In this document: in pieces, positions 25,717 through 36,581 of the stretch
Position numbering within the stretch: position 1 is the stretch's first letter
Layout: every line of letters begins with the position of its first letter
Assembly: GCA_902521325.1 (NCBI GenBank)
Contig: CABYRE010000007.1
Coordinates: 1-52,363 of the forward strand
DNA length: 52,363 nucleotides
DNA from: an uncultured Alphaproteobacteria bacterium
Lineage (GTDB): Bacteria; Pseudomonadota; Alphaproteobacteria; HIMB59; GCA-002718135
Direction of reading: 5' to 3'
Position numbers and translations under genes: made by a program
Notes under the pieces: generated by a model
The model's input: only the letters and a program-made list of their open reading frames with translations
What the model was told of the DNA's origin: nothing
Database searches by the model: none

Positions 25717-26082
25717 GTGTCAGAGTTTCTTTTAGAATATTTACCAATATTAATTTTTATTTTCATAGCTTTGGCATTGGCTGTTGGAATGACTTTATTA
25801 TCTTTTGTAGTTGGAGACTCTCAGCCAGACCAAGAAAAATTATCTGCTTATGAGTGTGGGTTTGAGGCTTTTGACGATGCTCGTGGAAGATTTGATGTAA
25901 GATTTTATTTAGTAGCAATCTTATTTATTATCTTTGATTTAGAAGTTGCTTTCTTGTTTCCATGGGCAATAACACTTGGTAAAATTGGATTGTTTGGTTT
26001 TTGGTCAATGATGATTTTCCTAGCTGTTTTAACTATTGGTTTTATTTATGAATGGAAAAAAGGAGCTTTAGAATGGGAGTAG
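25717..26082 (+). CDS. nuoA: NADH-quinone oxidoreductase subunit A
   Basis: A 121-residue membrane subunit with three helices. Diagnostic segments are [44 protein letters not shown], where the acidic DLEVAF stretch lines the proton path. Initiation is at GTG 25717. It is the first gene of the complex I cluster and overlaps nuoB by 10 bp. Confidence 0.97.
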   Translation: MSEFLLEYLPILIFIFIALALAVGMTLLSFVVGDSQPDQEKLSAYECGFEAFDDARGRFDVRFYLVAILFIIFDLEVAFLFPWAITLGKIGLFGFWSMMIFLAVLTIGFIYEWKKGALEWE

Positions 26083-26585
26083 ACAATGCAAAAAAAATTG
26101 TTGATGATACTCTAAATACAGAATTATCCTCTAAGGGTTTCTTAGTTGCTAGCTATGATAAAATTCTTACCTGGGCTAGAACTGGTTCCTTATGGCCTAT
26201 GACATTCGGATTGGCATGTTGTGGAGTAGAAATGATACATTCTTATATGGCAAGATATGATTTAGATCGTTATGGAGTTATACCAAGAGGTAGTCCTAGA
26301 CAATCTGATGTAATGATTGTTGCTGGAACACTAACAAATAAAATGGCACCGGCTTTAAGAAAAGTTTATGATCAAATGCCTGAACCTCGTTGGGTAATAT
26401 CAATGGGTTCATGTGCAAATGGTGGTGGATATTATCACTACTCGTATTCAGTAGTTAGAGGGTGTGATAGGATAGTTCCCGTTGATGTTTACGTACCAGG
26501 ATGCCCCCCAACAGCAGAAGCATTAGTTTACGGTATATTGCAATTACAGAAAAAAATTAGAAGAGAAAATAAATTTAAAAGATAA
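26073..26585 (+). CDS. nuoB: NADH-quinone oxidoreductase subunit B
   Basis: A 170-residue peripheral subunit carrying the terminal cluster N2. The four ligand cysteines are seen in [16 protein letters not shown] and VPGCPP. The start chosen is ATG 26073 (MGVDNAKK), which gives the family N-terminus; a longer frame from 26052 would lie wholly inside nuoA. Complex I passes electrons from NADH to quinone while pumping protons. Confidence 0.96.
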   Translation: MGVDNAKKIVDDTLNTELSSKGFLVASYDKILTWARTGSLWPMTFGLACCGVEMIHSYMARYDLDRYGVIPRGSPRQSDVMIVAGTLTNKMAPALRKVYDQMPEPRWVISMGSCANGGGYYHYSYSVVRGCDRIVPVDVYVPGCPPTAEALVYGILQLQKKIRRENKFKR

Positions 26586-26591
26586 TTTTAT

Positions 26592-27173
26592 ATGATTAAA
26601 ATTCTTACTAAAATAGATGGCATAAATAATGTTTTAGAAAATAATAATTTATTAGAAATAGAATTTGAAAAAAATAATATTATAAAAATTTTTAACGAAT
26701 TAAGAGATAACACTGAGCTTAATTTCAATCAATTATTAGATATTACAGCTGTAGACTATCCTTCAAGAGAATTTAGATTTGATTTGATTTATATTTTGCA
26801 AAGTTTAACAAAAAATAAAAAAATTATTCTTAAAACTTTTATTAAAGAAAATGAAAACATAGAATCAATAACAAATATTCAAAAATCTGCGGATTGGTAT
26901 GAAAGAGAATGTTATGATTTATTTGGAATTGAATTTATTAATCATCCTGATTTAAGAAGGATAATGACGGATTACAATTTTGAAGGTTATCCGTTGCGCA
27001 AAGATTTTCCTTTAACAGGACATACAGAAGTTCGCTACGATGACCTTGAAAAAAAAGTAATATATGAGCCTGTTAAGTTAACTCAAGAATTTAGAAATTT
27101 TGATAGTGAATCTCCTTGGGAAGGAATGGAAAACAAACTTTTTGGTGATGAGAAATCTACTGGTGAAAATTAA
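26592..27173 (+). CDS. nuoC: NADH-quinone oxidoreductase subunit C
   Basis: A 193-residue 30-kDa subunit. The family signature ESITNIQKSADWYERECYDLFGIEFINHPDLRRIMTDYNFEGYPLRKDFPLTGH is intact, and the C-terminus EFRNFDSESPWEG is typical of alphaproteobacterial and mitochondrial forms. It is separate from nuoD, not fused as in E. coli. nuoD starts immediately after the stop. Confidence 0.96.
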   Translation: MIKILTKIDGINNVLENNNLLEIEFEKNNIIKIFNELRDNTELNFNQLLDITAVDYPSREFRFDLIYILQSLTKNKKIILKTFIKENENIESITNIQKSADWYERECYDLFGIEFINHPDLRRIMTDYNFEGYPLRKDFPLTGHTEVRYDDLEKKVIYEPVKLTQEFRNFDSESPWEGMENKLFGDEKSTGEN

Positions 27174-28352
27174 ATGAAAGAAGTAGAGCTTAATACAACT
27201 ACAATTAACTTTGGCCCTCAACATCCAGCTGCGCATGGTGTTTTACGTTTAGTAGTTGAGCTTGAAGGTGAAGTAGTTCAAAGAGCAGAACCACACATCG
27301 GATTGTTACATAGGGGGACAGAAAAATTAATTGAATATAAAACTTATCTTCAGGCCGTCCCTTATTTTGATAGACTTGATTACGTTTCACCAATGTGTCA
27401 AGAACATGCTTTTGCATTGGCAACTGAAAATCTACTAGGCATCAATGTTCCTGAAAGAGCTAAATATATTCGAGTTATTTTTGCCGAAATTACTAGAATA
27501 CTAAATCATTTATTAAATATACCTGCCTATGCTGCTGATATTGGTGCAGTGACACCTTTTTTATGGTGTTTTGAAGAAAGGGAAAAGCTTTTGGAGTTTC
27601 ATGAAGCAGTATCTGGGGCAAGATTTCATGCAGCCTATTTTAGACCTGGCGGCGTTCATCAGGACATGCCAGAAGGAATGGAAGAAAAATTATTTGACCA
27701 TTTTAAAACTCTTCCAAAATTTATTGATGATCTTGAAAGCTTGCTTACTAATAACAGAATTTTAAGACAAAGATCAGTTGATATAGGAATAATTTCAAAG
27801 TCAGAAGCAATTGAATGGGGGTGTTCGGGTCCTGTATTAAGAAGTGCAGGTATAGCATGGGATTTAAGAAGATCTCAACCTTATGACGCCTATGATCAAG
27901 TTGATTTTGAAGTTCCTGTTGGAAAAAAGGGTGATTGTTTTGATCGATATTTGGTTCGCATAGAGGAAATGAGACAAAGCATTAGTATTATTAACCAATG
28001 TTTAAATAAAATCAAACCAGGTCCAATATCAATTGAGGATAATAAAATTACACCTCCTAAAAGAAATCAAATGAAAAAATCAATGGAAGCTTTAATTCAT
28101 CATTTTAAACTTTTCACTGAAGGTTACCGTGTTCCCGCTGGTCAAGTTTATAGTGCTGTAGAAGCTCCAAAGGGTGAATTTGGCGTTTTCCTTGTTTCTG
28201 ATGGATCTAGTAAACCATATAGATGTAAAATAAGAGCACCAGGTTTTGCACACCTTCAAACATTGGATCATTTATCTAGAGGCCACTTAATGGCTGACAT
28301 AGCCGCTATACTAGGTAGCTTAGATATTGTTTTTGGAGAGATAGATAGATAA
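27174..28352 (+). CDS. nuoD: NADH-quinone oxidoreductase subunit D
   Basis: A 392-residue 49-kDa subunit forming the quinone site with NuoB. Hallmarks: [22 protein letters not shown] at the N-terminus, [28 protein letters not shown], and the C-terminal [38 protein letters not shown]. Length is standard. The stop overlaps the nuoE start by 1 bp. Confidence 0.98.
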   Translation: MKEVELNTTTINFGPQHPAAHGVLRLVVELEGEVVQRAEPHIGLLHRGTEKLIEYKTYLQAVPYFDRLDYVSPMCQEHAFALATENLLGINVPERAKYIRVIFAEITRILNHLLNIPAYAADIGAVTPFLWCFEEREKLLEFHEAVSGARFHAAYFRPGGVHQDMPEGMEEKLFDHFKTLPKFIDDLESLLTNNRILRQRSVDIGIISKSEAIEWGCSGPVLRSAGIAWDLRRSQPYDAYDQVDFEVPVGKKGDCFDRYLVRIEEMRQSISIINQCLNKIKPGPISIEDNKITPPKRNQMKKSMEALIHHFKLFTEGYRVPAGQVYSAVEAPKGEFGVFLVSDGSSKPYRCKIRAPGFAHLQTLDHLSRGHLMADIAAILGSLDIVFGEIDR

Positions 28353-28951
28353 TGCATCATCCTGGTACAAATAATAAAGTATATAAAAAAATTAATGATA
28401 ATTTTGAATGGTCATCAGAAAATTTTAAAAAAATTTCTGAAATAATAAAAAAATATCCATCAAACCGTATTCAAAGCGCAGTTATTCCTTTACTTGATTT
28501 AGCACAAAGACAAAATAATGGATGGCTAAGTAAAAACTCAATGGAAAAAGTATCTGAAACTCTAAGTATGTCTTATATAAGAGTGTTGGAAGTTGCCACT
28601 TTTTATTCGATGTTTAATTTAGAACCTATTGGTAAAAATTTTGTCCAAATTTGTAGAACGACACCTTGTTGGTTAAGAGGGAGTGATAAACTGTCTAAAG
28701 TTGCACAAGAAGTTTGCGAAACTAATATTGGCGAGACAAGTGATGATGAAATATTTACAGTTGTTGAAGTTGAATGTTTAGGTGCATGTTGCAATGCTCC
28801 TATGGTCCAGATCAATGATGATTATTATGAAGATTTAGATGAAGAGAGTTTTAAAAAAATACTTCAAGATTTAAAAGATAATAAATCAATAAAAGTAGGT
28901 TCACAAATTGGTAGAAAATCATCACAACCTGAAAGAAAATTTGATGCTTAA
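28352..28951 (+). CDS. nuoE: NADH-quinone oxidoreductase subunit E
   Basis: A 199-residue 24-kDa subunit with a [2Fe-2S] centre. The cluster cysteines are in [11 protein letters not shown] and [14 protein letters not shown] charged C-terminal extension ending in [10 protein letters not shown] is usual in alphaproteobacteria. It overlaps nuoF by 8 bp when nuoF starts at 28944. Confidence 0.96.
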   Translation: MHHPGTNNKVYKKINDNFEWSSENFKKISEIIKKYPSNRIQSAVIPLLDLAQRQNNGWLSKNSMEKVSETLSMSYIRVLEVATFYSMFNLEPIGKNFVQICRTTPCWLRGSDKLSKVAQEVCETNIGETSDDEIFTVVEVECLGACCNAPMVQINDDYYEDLDEESFKKILQDLKDNKSIKVGSQIGRKSSQPERKFDA

Positions 28952-30218
28952 GGAAAAAGATAAAATTTTTAAAAATTTATACGGTTTTGAAGATTGGAAA
29001 TTAGAAGGTGCCAAAAAAAGAGGCATTTGGTCAAATACTAAAGAACTTATTAAAATGGGTAGCGAAAAAATTGTTGAGGAAATTAAAAATAGTCAATTAA
29101 GAGGAAGGGGAGGAGCCGGTTTCCCTGCGGGACTTAAGTGGTCATTTATGCCAAAAGACTCTGGAAAAGATCATTACCTAGTTGTTAATGCAGATGAGTC
29201 AGAGCCAGGCACATGTAAAGATCGAGAGATTATGAGAAACGACCCACATCTTCTTTTAGAAGGTTGTTTAGTTGCTGCCTTTGCTATGCATGCACATACT
29301 TGTTATATTTATATAAGAGGTGAATATTATTCTGAATCTTCTAATTTACAAAAAGCAATAGATGAAGCCTACGCAAATAATTTAATTGGTAAAAATGCAT
29401 GTGGTACAGGGTGGGATTTTGATATTCATCTTCACAGAGGAGCAGGAGCATATATTTGTGGTGAAGAAACTGCTTTACTTGAAAGTTTAGAGGGTAAAAA
29501 AGGCCAACCTCGATTAAAACCTCCGTTTCCCGCTGGCGCAGGTTTATATGGATGTCCAACAACAGTTACAAATGTTGAAACAGTTGCCGTTTCACCAACT
29601 ATTTTAAGACGTGGTTCAAAATGGTTCGCTGATTTAGGAAGTGCCAACAATACAGGTACAAAAATTTTTAGTATTTCAGGTCACGTTAATAACCCATGCA
29701 ATGTAGAAGAAGAAATGGGGATACCATTAAAAGAACTGATTGAAAAACATGCAGGTGGTGTAATTGGTGGTTGGGAAAATTTATTAGCTGTAATTCCTGG
29801 AGGTGCAAGTGTGCCTTTATTACCTAAGTCTATTTGCGATACAGTTAAAATGGATTTTGATAGCCTAAAAGAAGTTCAAAGTGGATTAGGAACTGCTGCT
29901 GTTATTGTAATGAATAAATCAACAGATATTGTTGAAGCAATAGCTAGATTATCACATTTTTATAAGCATGAAAGCTGCGGTCAATGTACACCTTGCAGAG
30001 AAGGTACTGGATGGATGTACAGAATGATGGAAAAAATGGTTCATGGAAATGTTGAACATCAAGATATTGATAAAATTTTAGATGTGACTAAGCAAATTGA
30101 AGGTCATACTATTTGTGCCTTAGGTGATGCTGCTGCTTGGCCTATTCAAGGTTTGTTTAGACACTTTAGACCTGAAATTGAAAAAAGAATTCAAGAAAGA
30201 AATAGAAGAGTAGCCTAG
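28944..30218 (+). CDS. nuoF: NADH-quinone oxidoreductase subunit F
   Basis: A 424-residue 51-kDa subunit that binds NADH and FMN. It has the glycine-rich NADH site [19 protein letters not shown], the FMN region [30 protein letters not shown], and the [4Fe-4S] motif [15 protein letters not shown] with a later Cys in [13 protein letters not shown]. The start is ATG 28944 ([14 protein letters not shown]), the family N-terminus; the longer frame from 28908 is inside nuoE. Confidence 0.97.
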   Translation: MLKEKDKIFKNLYGFEDWKLEGAKKRGIWSNTKELIKMGSEKIVEEIKNSQLRGRGGAGFPAGLKWSFMPKDSGKDHYLVVNADESEPGTCKDREIMRNDPHLLLEGCLVAAFAMHAHTCYIYIRGEYYSESSNLQKAIDEAYANNLIGKNACGTGWDFDIHLHRGAGAYICGEETALLESLEGKKGQPRLKPPFPAGAGLYGCPTTVTNVETVAVSPTILRRGSKWFADLGSANNTGTKIFSISGHVNNPCNVEEEMGIPLKELIEKHAGGVIGGWENLLAVIPGGASVPLLPKSICDTVKMDFDSLKEVQSGLGTAAVIVMNKSTDIVEAIARLSHFYKHESCGQCTPCREGTGWMYRMMEKMVHGNVEHQDIDKILDVTKQIEGHTICALGDAAAWPIQGLFRHFRPEIEKRIQERNRRVA

Positions 30219-32257
30219 TGCCAAAGATAACAATTGATAATAAAGAATACGAATTTGAAAACGGCATGACCGTAATGCAAGCTTGTGAACAAGCAGGAAC
30301 TGAAATTCCAAGATTTTGTTATCATGAAAAACTCTCAATAGCAGGAAACTGTAGAATGTGTTTAGTAGAAATGGAAAAAGCTCCAAAACCTATTGCATCA
30401 TGTGCCATGCCAGCTGCAGATGGAATGGTTATAAAAACAAAGACAGAAACAGTTAAAAAAGCTCGAAAAGGTGTAATGGAGTTTCTTCTCATTAATCATC
30501 CATTGGATTGCCCTATTTGTGATCAAGGAGGAGAATGTGATCTTCAAGATCAAGCGATGTATTATGGTTTTGATAAAACTAGATATGAAGAAAACAAAAG
30601 AGCAGTTCAAAATAAAAATATGGGACCACTTGTCAAAACAATTATGACAAGATGTATACATTGTACAAGATGCGTAAGGTTTTCTACAGAAGTTGCGGGT
30701 GTTGATGATATAGGATTACTTGGCAGAGGTGAAAATGCAGAGATCACGACGTACTTAGAAAAAACTATTGAGTCAGAATTATCTGGAAATGTAATTGATT
30801 TATGCCCGGTAGGTGCTTTAACAAGTAAACCATATGCATTTAAATCTAGACCATGGGAGCTAACCAAGACAGAAACATTTGATGTGTTCGATGGTATAGG
30901 TTCAAGTATAAGGATTGATACAAGAGGAAAAAAAGTTTTAAGAGCTCTTCCTAGAACAAATGAAGAAACCAATGAAGAATGGATAAGTGATAAATCTAGA
31001 TTTGCAGTTGATGGACTCTCAAGTCAAAGATTGGATAATGTATATTCTAAATCAAATAAAAAACTCCAAAAATCCTCATGGGATAATGCATTTGAATTAA
31101 TAAAAAAAGAAATTACAAAAAGAGGTAAAGAAAATACTGTATTTCTATCTGGTAAGTTTACCGATATTGAAACTTTATATTCCGCACAAAAATTTAGCAA
31201 TTCACTAAAATCAGAAAACTATGATTGTAGATTTGATAATACACAAATTATCGATAATTCATCTTCAAGTTATAAATTTAATTCAACAATTCAAGAAATT
31301 GAAAAGGCTGATGCTATTCTTTTAATCGGATCAAACCCTAGATGGGAAGCGGCGGTACTAAACGCTAGAATTAGAAAGGCATATATTGAAAATAACTGCA
31401 AAATTGGTCTTATTGGTCCTAAATTAGATCTTACTTACGATTATCATCATTTATCTGATTCTTTAAATTACCTTAATAAATTATCTAATAATAAATCTGA
31501 ATTCAATAAAGTTTTAAAATCTGCAAAAAACCCACTTATAATATTAGGCACTTCAGCAATAAATAATGATCATGGAAAAAAAATATTAGAAACTGCAGGA
31601 TTAATTGCGAAAAAAATTCAAAAAAATAAAAATACAAATCCATTAAATATTCTTAACCAAGATATTTCTAGAGTAGGAGCATTAGATTTGAAATTTTATA
31701 ATAAAAAATTTGATAATGATTACAATAAACAATTAAAAAAACATATTGATAAAACAAAGCCTGTAGTTTTCTTAATGGGGTTAGATGAGATAAATTTTTC
31801 AACATTTGAAAATGCTTTTGTTGTTTATCTTGGTCATCATGGAGATGTTTCAGCATCTATAGCTGATATAATTTTACCAACCCCTGCATATACTGAGAAA
31901 AGTTCTACTTTTATGAATATAGAAGGTAGAGTTATTCAAACAACTAAGTGTCATAATCCAATAGGTGAAGCAAAAGAGGAGTGGAAAATTTTTAGAGTTT
32001 TAAGTGACTTATTTGAAAAAAATATAAATTTTAATAATCTTGGGGAACTTCGAAATGAGCTTACCAGTACCTATGGTCAATTTGCTCTCTTAAATGAAGT
32101 TAATTCTATTGGCGAAATAACTTTTGCTAAAAATAATAAAATTGAGAATATTAAAATTAAATATAACATTGAAAATTTTTATATGAATGATTCTATTTCT
32201 AGATCTTCTGAAACAATGGCAAAATGTACTAAAGATATTTTAAATAAGGCTGCATAA
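30218..32257 (+). CDS. nuoG: NADH-quinone oxidoreductase subunit G
   Basis: A 679-residue 75-kDa subunit with a chain of iron-sulfur clusters. Cysteine motifs are visible in FCYHEKLSIAGNCRMCLVE, HPLDCPICDQGGECDLQDQ and TRCIHCTRCVRF, followed by the molybdopterin oxidoreductase-like domain (IGSNPRWEAAVLNARIRKA). It starts with GTG, sharing one base with the nuoF stop. The length fits alphaproteobacterial NuoG, shorter than the E. coli protein. Confidence 0.96.
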   Translation: MPKITIDNKEYEFENGMTVMQACEQAGTEIPRFCYHEKLSIAGNCRMCLVEMEKAPKPIASCAMPAADGMVIKTKTETVKKARKGVMEFLLINHPLDCPICDQGGECDLQDQAMYYGFDKTRYEENKRAVQNKNMGPLVKTIMTRCIHCTRCVRFSTEVAGVDDIGLLGRGENAEITTYLEKTIESELSGNVIDLCPVGALTSKPYAFKSRPWELTKTETFDVFDGIGSSIRIDTRGKKVLRALPRTNEETNEEWISDKSRFAVDGLSSQRLDNVYSKSNKKLQKSSWDNAFELIKKEITKRGKENTVFLSGKFTDIETLYSAQKFSNSLKSENYDCRFDNTQIIDNSSSSYKFNSTIQEIEKADAILLIGSNPRWEAAVLNARIRKAYIENNCKIGLIGPKLDLTYDYHHLSDSLNYLNKLSNNKSEFNKVLKSAKNPLIILGTSAINNDHGKKILETAGLIAKKIQKNKNTNPLNILNQDISRVGALDLKFYNKKFDNDYNKQLKKHIDKTKPVVFLMGLDEINFSTFENAFVVYLGHHGDVSASIADIILPTPAYTEKSSTFMNIEGRVIQTTKCHNPIGEAKEEWKIFRVLSDLFEKNINFNNLGELRNELTSTYGQFALLNEVNSIGEITFAKNNKIENIKIKYNIENFYMNDSISRSSETMAKCTKDILNKAA

Positions 32258-32264
32258 TAATTAG

Positions 32265-33266
32265 ATGACTTATGATATATTAATTACAGGGTTAATAATC
32301 ATTGCCCAAATACTTGCTGTTGTTGTGCCAGTTTTAATATCTGTAGCTTTTTTAGTTTATGCTGAAAGAAAAGTTTTAGCATTAATTCAACTAAGAAGAG
32401 GTCCAAATATAGTAGGGCCTTTTGGTATATTACAAAGCTTTGCTGATGCATTAAAACTTATTACTAAAGAAAATATTATACCTAGTGGATCAAATAAAAT
32501 AGTTTTTATTTTAGCACCAATAATAACAATGGTACTTAGCCTAGCAGGTTGGGCAGTAATACCTTTTGCTCCAGGATGGGTAGTCTCTGATATTAACGTA
32601 GGTATCATGTATCTGTTTGCAGTATCATCTCTTGGAGTATACGGAATAATAATGGCTGGATGGGCTAGTAACTCTCAATATCCTTTTCTAGGAGCATTAA
32701 GATCAGCTGCTCAAATGGTTTCATATGAAGTATCTATTGGATTTGTAATAATTACAGTATTATTATGTGTAGGTTCTTTAAATTTATCAAAGATAGTTTT
32801 AGCTCAGCAGACTGTATGGTTTGCAATTCCATTATTACCTATGTTCATTATTTTTTTTATTTCTGCGTTAGCTGAAACAAATAGATTACCTTTTGATCTT
32901 CCTGAAGATGAATCAACACTTGTTGCAGGATTTTTTACTGAATATTCATCTGCTTCATTTGTATTATTTTTTTTAGGTGAATACGCGAGTATGATTTTAA
33001 TGTCTTCTATGACTGTCATTCTTTTTTTAGGCGGATGGCTTCCTCCATTTGATGTATACCCATTAAATGTTGTTCCTGGAGTAATGTGGTTTACTGTGAA
33101 AGTAATATTTATATTATTTTTATTTATTTGGGTTAGAGGAACTTTCCCAAGATATAGATATGATCAGTTAATGAGACTTGGATGGAAAGTTTTTCTACCG
33201 TTTTCTTTGTTTTGGGTTGTGGCAACTTCTGGTTTTTTAGTATATTTTGACATGCTGCCAAATTAA
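32265..33266 (+). CDS. nuoH: NADH-quinone oxidoreductase subunit H
   Basis: A 333-residue membrane subunit with about eight helices that forms the quinone-entry chamber. Diagnostic segments are [60 protein letters not shown] and [23 protein letters not shown]. It begins 7 bp after nuoG, the largest gap in the operon. Confidence 0.97.
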   Translation: MTYDILITGLIIIAQILAVVVPVLISVAFLVYAERKVLALIQLRRGPNIVGPFGILQSFADALKLITKENIIPSGSNKIVFILAPIITMVLSLAGWAVIPFAPGWVVSDINVGIMYLFAVSSLGVYGIIMAGWASNSQYPFLGALRSAAQMVSYEVSIGFVIITVLLCVGSLNLSKIVLAQQTVWFAIPLLPMFIIFFISALAETNRLPFDLPEDESTLVAGFFTEYSSASFVLFFLGEYASMILMSSMTVILFLGGWLPPFDVYPLNVVPGVMWFTVKVIFILFLFIWVRGTFPRYRYDQLMRLGWKVFLPFSLFWVVATSGFLVYFDMLPN

Positions 33267-33267
33267 T

Positions 33268-33747
33268 ATGTATAAATTAATTAAATCTTTAACTTTATTT
33301 GAATTATTTCAAGGTCTATTTTTAACTTTCAAATACATATTTAAATCTAAAGTTACAATAAATTATCCTCACGAAAAAGGTCCATTAAGCCCACGTTTTA
33401 GAGGCGAGCATGCTTTGAGAAGATATCCAAGTGGGGAAGAGAGATGTATCGCATGTAAACTTTGTGAAGCAGTATGTCCTGCTCAGGCAATTACAATTGA
33501 AGCAGAGCCAAGAGAGGATGGAAGTAGAAGAACAACAAGATATGATATAGATATGACTAAATGTATTTACTGTGGTTTATGTCAAGAATCTTGCCCAGTT
33601 GATGCGATAGTAGAAGGACCAAATTTTGAATTTGCCACTGAAACAAGAGAAGAATTAATTTATAATAAAGATAAACTTTTAGAAAATGGAGATAGATGGG
33701 AGCAAGAAATTGCTCAAAATATTCATCTCGATAGAAAATATAGATAA
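33268..33747 (+). CDS. nuoI: NADH-quinone oxidoreductase subunit I
   Basis: A 159-residue ferredoxin-like subunit with two [4Fe-4S] clusters, motifs [16 protein letters not shown] and [16 protein letters not shown]. An N-terminal amphipathic helix ([16 protein letters not shown]) anchors it at the membrane, followed by [28 protein letters not shown]. The start is ATG 33268, 1 bp after nuoH; the seven earlier in-frame residues lie inside nuoH. Confidence 0.97.
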   Translation: MYKLIKSLTLFELFQGLFLTFKYIFKSKVTINYPHEKGPLSPRFRGEHALRRYPSGEERCIACKLCEAVCPAQAITIEAEPREDGSRRTTRYDIDMTKCIYCGLCQESCPVDAIVEGPNFEFATETREELIYNKDKLLENGDRWEQEIAQNIHLDRKYR

Positions 33748-33749
33748 GA

Positions 33750-34361
33750 ATGATTCTTTATTCATTAACATTTTATCTTTTTTCATCTGTTGCAGTTCTT
33801 TCTGCTCTAATGGTAATAAGTGCAAAAAATCCAGTTCATTCAGTTTTGTTCTTAATTTTAAGCTTTGTTAACGCATCAGGACTCTTTGTTTTATTAGGTG
33901 CTGAATTTTTGGCAATGATTCTTGTCGTTGTATACGTTGGAGCTGTTGCCGTCCTTTTTCTATTTGTTGTAATGATGCTTGATATAAATTTTGTAAAATT
34001 GAGAGAGGGGTTTTTGCAATATTTACCTTTTGGAGCATTATTAGGGATAGTTCTAGTAATTGAACTTGGAATACTTTTTTTAACAGATAGATCGTCTAAT
34101 ATTTATAACAATCAAACACCACTACAGCCTATAGTTAATGAAGTGGAAAATACAAAAATGATTGGGCAAATACTCTACACTGAATATTTTTATTTATTTC
34201 AAATATGTGGGATAATTTTACTAGTCGCAATGATTGGCTCTATTACACTTACATTAAGAGATAAAGGTGGTGTTAAAAGGCAAAATATAGATTCTCAAAA
34301 TACAGTTGATGCATCAACAGCTATAGAAAAGAAAAAAGTAAAAATAGGCGAAGGAATTTAA
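33750..34361 (+). CDS. nuoJ: NADH-quinone oxidoreductase subunit J
   Basis: A 203-residue membrane subunit with five helices. The segment KNPVHSVLFLILSFVNASGLFVLLGAEFLAMILVVVYVGAVAVLFLFVVMML, including the pi-bulge helix YVGAVAVLFLF, is diagnostic. The C-terminal tail is hydrophilic. It lies 2 bp after nuoI. Confidence 0.96.
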   Translation: MILYSLTFYLFSSVAVLSALMVISAKNPVHSVLFLILSFVNASGLFVLLGAEFLAMILVVVYVGAVAVLFLFVVMMLDINFVKLREGFLQYLPFGALLGIVLVIELGILFLTDRSSNIYNNQTPLQPIVNEVENTKMIGQILYTEYFYLFQICGIILLVAMIGSITLTLRDKGGVKRQNIDSQNTVDASTAIEKKKVKIGEGI

Positions 34362-34364
34362 TTA

Positions 34365-34670
34365 ATGATTACTCTTGAACACTATCTTTTTCTTGGCGCA
34401 ATTATTTTTACTTTAGGTGTTTTAGGAATATTTTTAAATAAGAAAAATTTAATTATAATTTTAATGTCTATAGAGCTCATCTTGTTGTCAGTAAATATTA
34501 ATTTTATTGCTTTCTCAGCGTATATTAATGATATTTCAGGGCAGATCTTCGCAATGCTTACACTTACTGTTGCAGCCGCGGAAGCAGCAATTGGACTCGC
34601 CATACTTGTAGTATTTTTTAGAAATTTAGGATCAATAGAAGTAAATAAAATTAATCAGCTTAAAGGATAG
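34365..34670 (+). CDS. nuoK: NADH-quinone oxidoreductase subunit K
   Basis: A 101-residue three-helix antiporter-like subunit. Conserved membrane glutamates lie in [15 protein letters not shown] and [16 protein letters not shown]. The length is exactly typical. It lies 3 bp after nuoJ and 3 bp before nuoL. Confidence 0.97.
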   Translation: MITLEHYLFLGAIIFTLGVLGIFLNKKNLIIILMSIELILLSVNINFIAFSAYINDISGQIFAMLTLTVAAAEAAIGLAILVVFFRNLGSIEVNKINQLKG

Positions 34671-34673
34671 TAG

Positions 34674-36581
34674 ATGGCAACCTCAATTATATTTTTACCT
34701 CTACTTGGTTTTCTTTTTTGTTTTTTACTCGGTAAACAGTTTAACTATAAGGTTTATCAAATATCAACAACTTCAATCCTTTTTTTTTGTGCTTTATTTT
34801 CTTGGATAATATTCATTCAATTTATTAATAATAAGGAAACTGAAATAATCTTTATCCTTAACTGGATAAGTTCTGGAAACTTTATTGTTGATTGGTCAAT
34901 TAGATTAGACACTTTAACTGCTGTGATGTTCATTGTGGTTACAACTGTTTCTGCCTGTGTTCATTTATATTCAATAGGCTATATGGAAGATGATCCATCA
35001 AAAATAAGATTTATGGGCTATCTAAGCTTATTTACTTTTTTTATGCTTGTTCTTGTATCAAGTAATAACTTGTTGCAAATGTTTTTTGGTTGGGAAGGTG
35101 TTGGGCTAGCCTCATATTTATTAATTGGTTTTTGGCATCATAAAGATTCAGCAAATAAAGCTGCTATAAAAGCATTTGTTGTAAACAGAGTTGGAGATTT
35201 TGGATACGCAATAGGAATTGCTGGAATTTTTTATATTTTTGGCACGGTAAGTTTCGACAGTATATTTTTACAAGTGGATCAATTTAGTGATCATCAAATT
35301 CAATTTCTTTCATTCAGTTTTCCAACTTTAGATTTTTTATGTTTTCTTTTATTCATAGGTGCAATGGGTAAATCTGCCCAATTAGGTTTACACACCTGGT
35401 TGCCAGATGCTATGGAAGGACCTACTCCTGTATCTGCACTAATACATGCTGCAACAATGGTAACAGCCGGTGTATTCTTAGTTGCAAGAATGAGTCCTCT
35501 TTATGAATTTGCTACATTTACTAATTTATTCATTACTTTTATTGGTGCGGCCACAGCTATTTTTGCTGCCTCCATAGCCTTAACGCAAAATGATATTAAA
35601 AGAGTCATTGCATATTCAACATGCAGTCAATTAGGATATATGTTTTTTGCAGCAGGTGTAGGAGCTTATAATGCATCAATATTTCACTTAACAACCCATG
35701 CCTTTTTTAAAGCTCTTCTATTTCTTTCTGCTGGTTCTGTAATTCACGCAATGCATCATGAACAGGATATGAAAAAAATGGGGGGACTTTTCAAAAAAAT
35801 ACCTTTTACTGCTACAATGATGTGGATTGGATCTCTTGCAATTATTGGTTTTCCATATCTATCTGGTTACTATTCAAAAGAAAGTATTTTAGAAAATGCT
35901 TTCTATACTTCAAATGGAATAGCATACTTTGCATATTTAGTAGGTATTTTAACTGCTTTACTTACTGCTTTTTATTCATGGAGATTATTATTTCTAACAT
36001 TTCATGGTGAAAATAGATCAAATAATAAAACATATGATCACGCCCATGAATCACCTTTAGTAATGACAGTTCCATTATTTATTCTTGCAATTGGTTCTAT
36101 TTTTTCTGGAATATTCTTTGCTGATTATTTTATTGGATATTACAAAAAAGAATTTTGGGATAATGCAATATTATTAACAGAAAGCTCTCATAAATATCTT
36201 CCCCTTACGCAATCATTAATATCAAAATCGGCTGTTGCAATTGGAATTCTTGTCTGTGTATTGATATATTCAAATAATTTAAACAGAGCAAAAATTCTTT
36301 CCTATAACTTAGATCCTTTATATTCTCTTTCTAAAAATAAATGGTATGTGGATGAGCTATATCATAAAGTATTTGTTTTAACTTTTTTCAAATTGGCAAA
36401 CTTTTTCTGGAAAAAAGGAGATGAAAAAACTATTGATGGTTTAGGACCAAACGGGGTCTCCTGGATTATTTCAAAATCTTCATCTTATGTTAGTTTGTTT
36501 CAATCAGGGTATTTGTTTCATTATGCTTTTGCTATGCTTGGAGGCTTAGTAATAATTTTAACATGGTTTTTATATTACTAA
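34674..36581 (+). CDS. nuoL: NADH-quinone oxidoreductase subunit L
   Basis: A 635-residue proton-pumping subunit with about 14 core helices plus the lateral C-terminal helix. Key motifs: FFGWEGVGLASYLLIGFWH with the conserved Glu, GKSAQLGLHTWLPDAMEGPTPVSALIHAATMVTAGVFLVAR with the pumping Lys, and IKRVIAYSTCSQLGYMF. The stop is directly followed by nuoM. Confidence 0.97.
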   Translation: MATSIIFLPLLGFLFCFLLGKQFNYKVYQISTTSILFFCALFSWIIFIQFINNKETEIIFILNWISSGNFIVDWSIRLDTLTAVMFIVVTTVSACVHLYSIGYMEDDPSKIRFMGYLSLFTFFMLVLVSSNNLLQMFFGWEGVGLASYLLIGFWHHKDSANKAAIKAFVVNRVGDFGYAIGIAGIFYIFGTVSFDSIFLQVDQFSDHQIQFLSFSFPTLDFLCFLLFIGAMGKSAQLGLHTWLPDAMEGPTPVSALIHAATMVTAGVFLVARMSPLYEFATFTNLFITFIGAATAIFAASIALTQNDIKRVIAYSTCSQLGYMFFAAGVGAYNASIFHLTTHAFFKALLFLSAGSVIHAMHHEQDMKKMGGLFKKIPFTATMMWIGSLAIIGFPYLSGYYSKESILENAFYTSNGIAYFAYLVGILTALLTAFYSWRLLFLTFHGENRSNNKTYDHAHESPLVMTVPLFILAIGSIFSGIFFADYFIGYYKKEFWDNAILLTESSHKYLPLTQSLISKSAVAIGILVCVLIYSNNLNRAKILSYNLDPLYSLSKNKWYVDELYHKVFVLTFFKLANFFWKKGDEKTIDGLGPNGVSWIISKSSSYVSLFQSGYLFHYAFAMLGGLVIILTWFLYY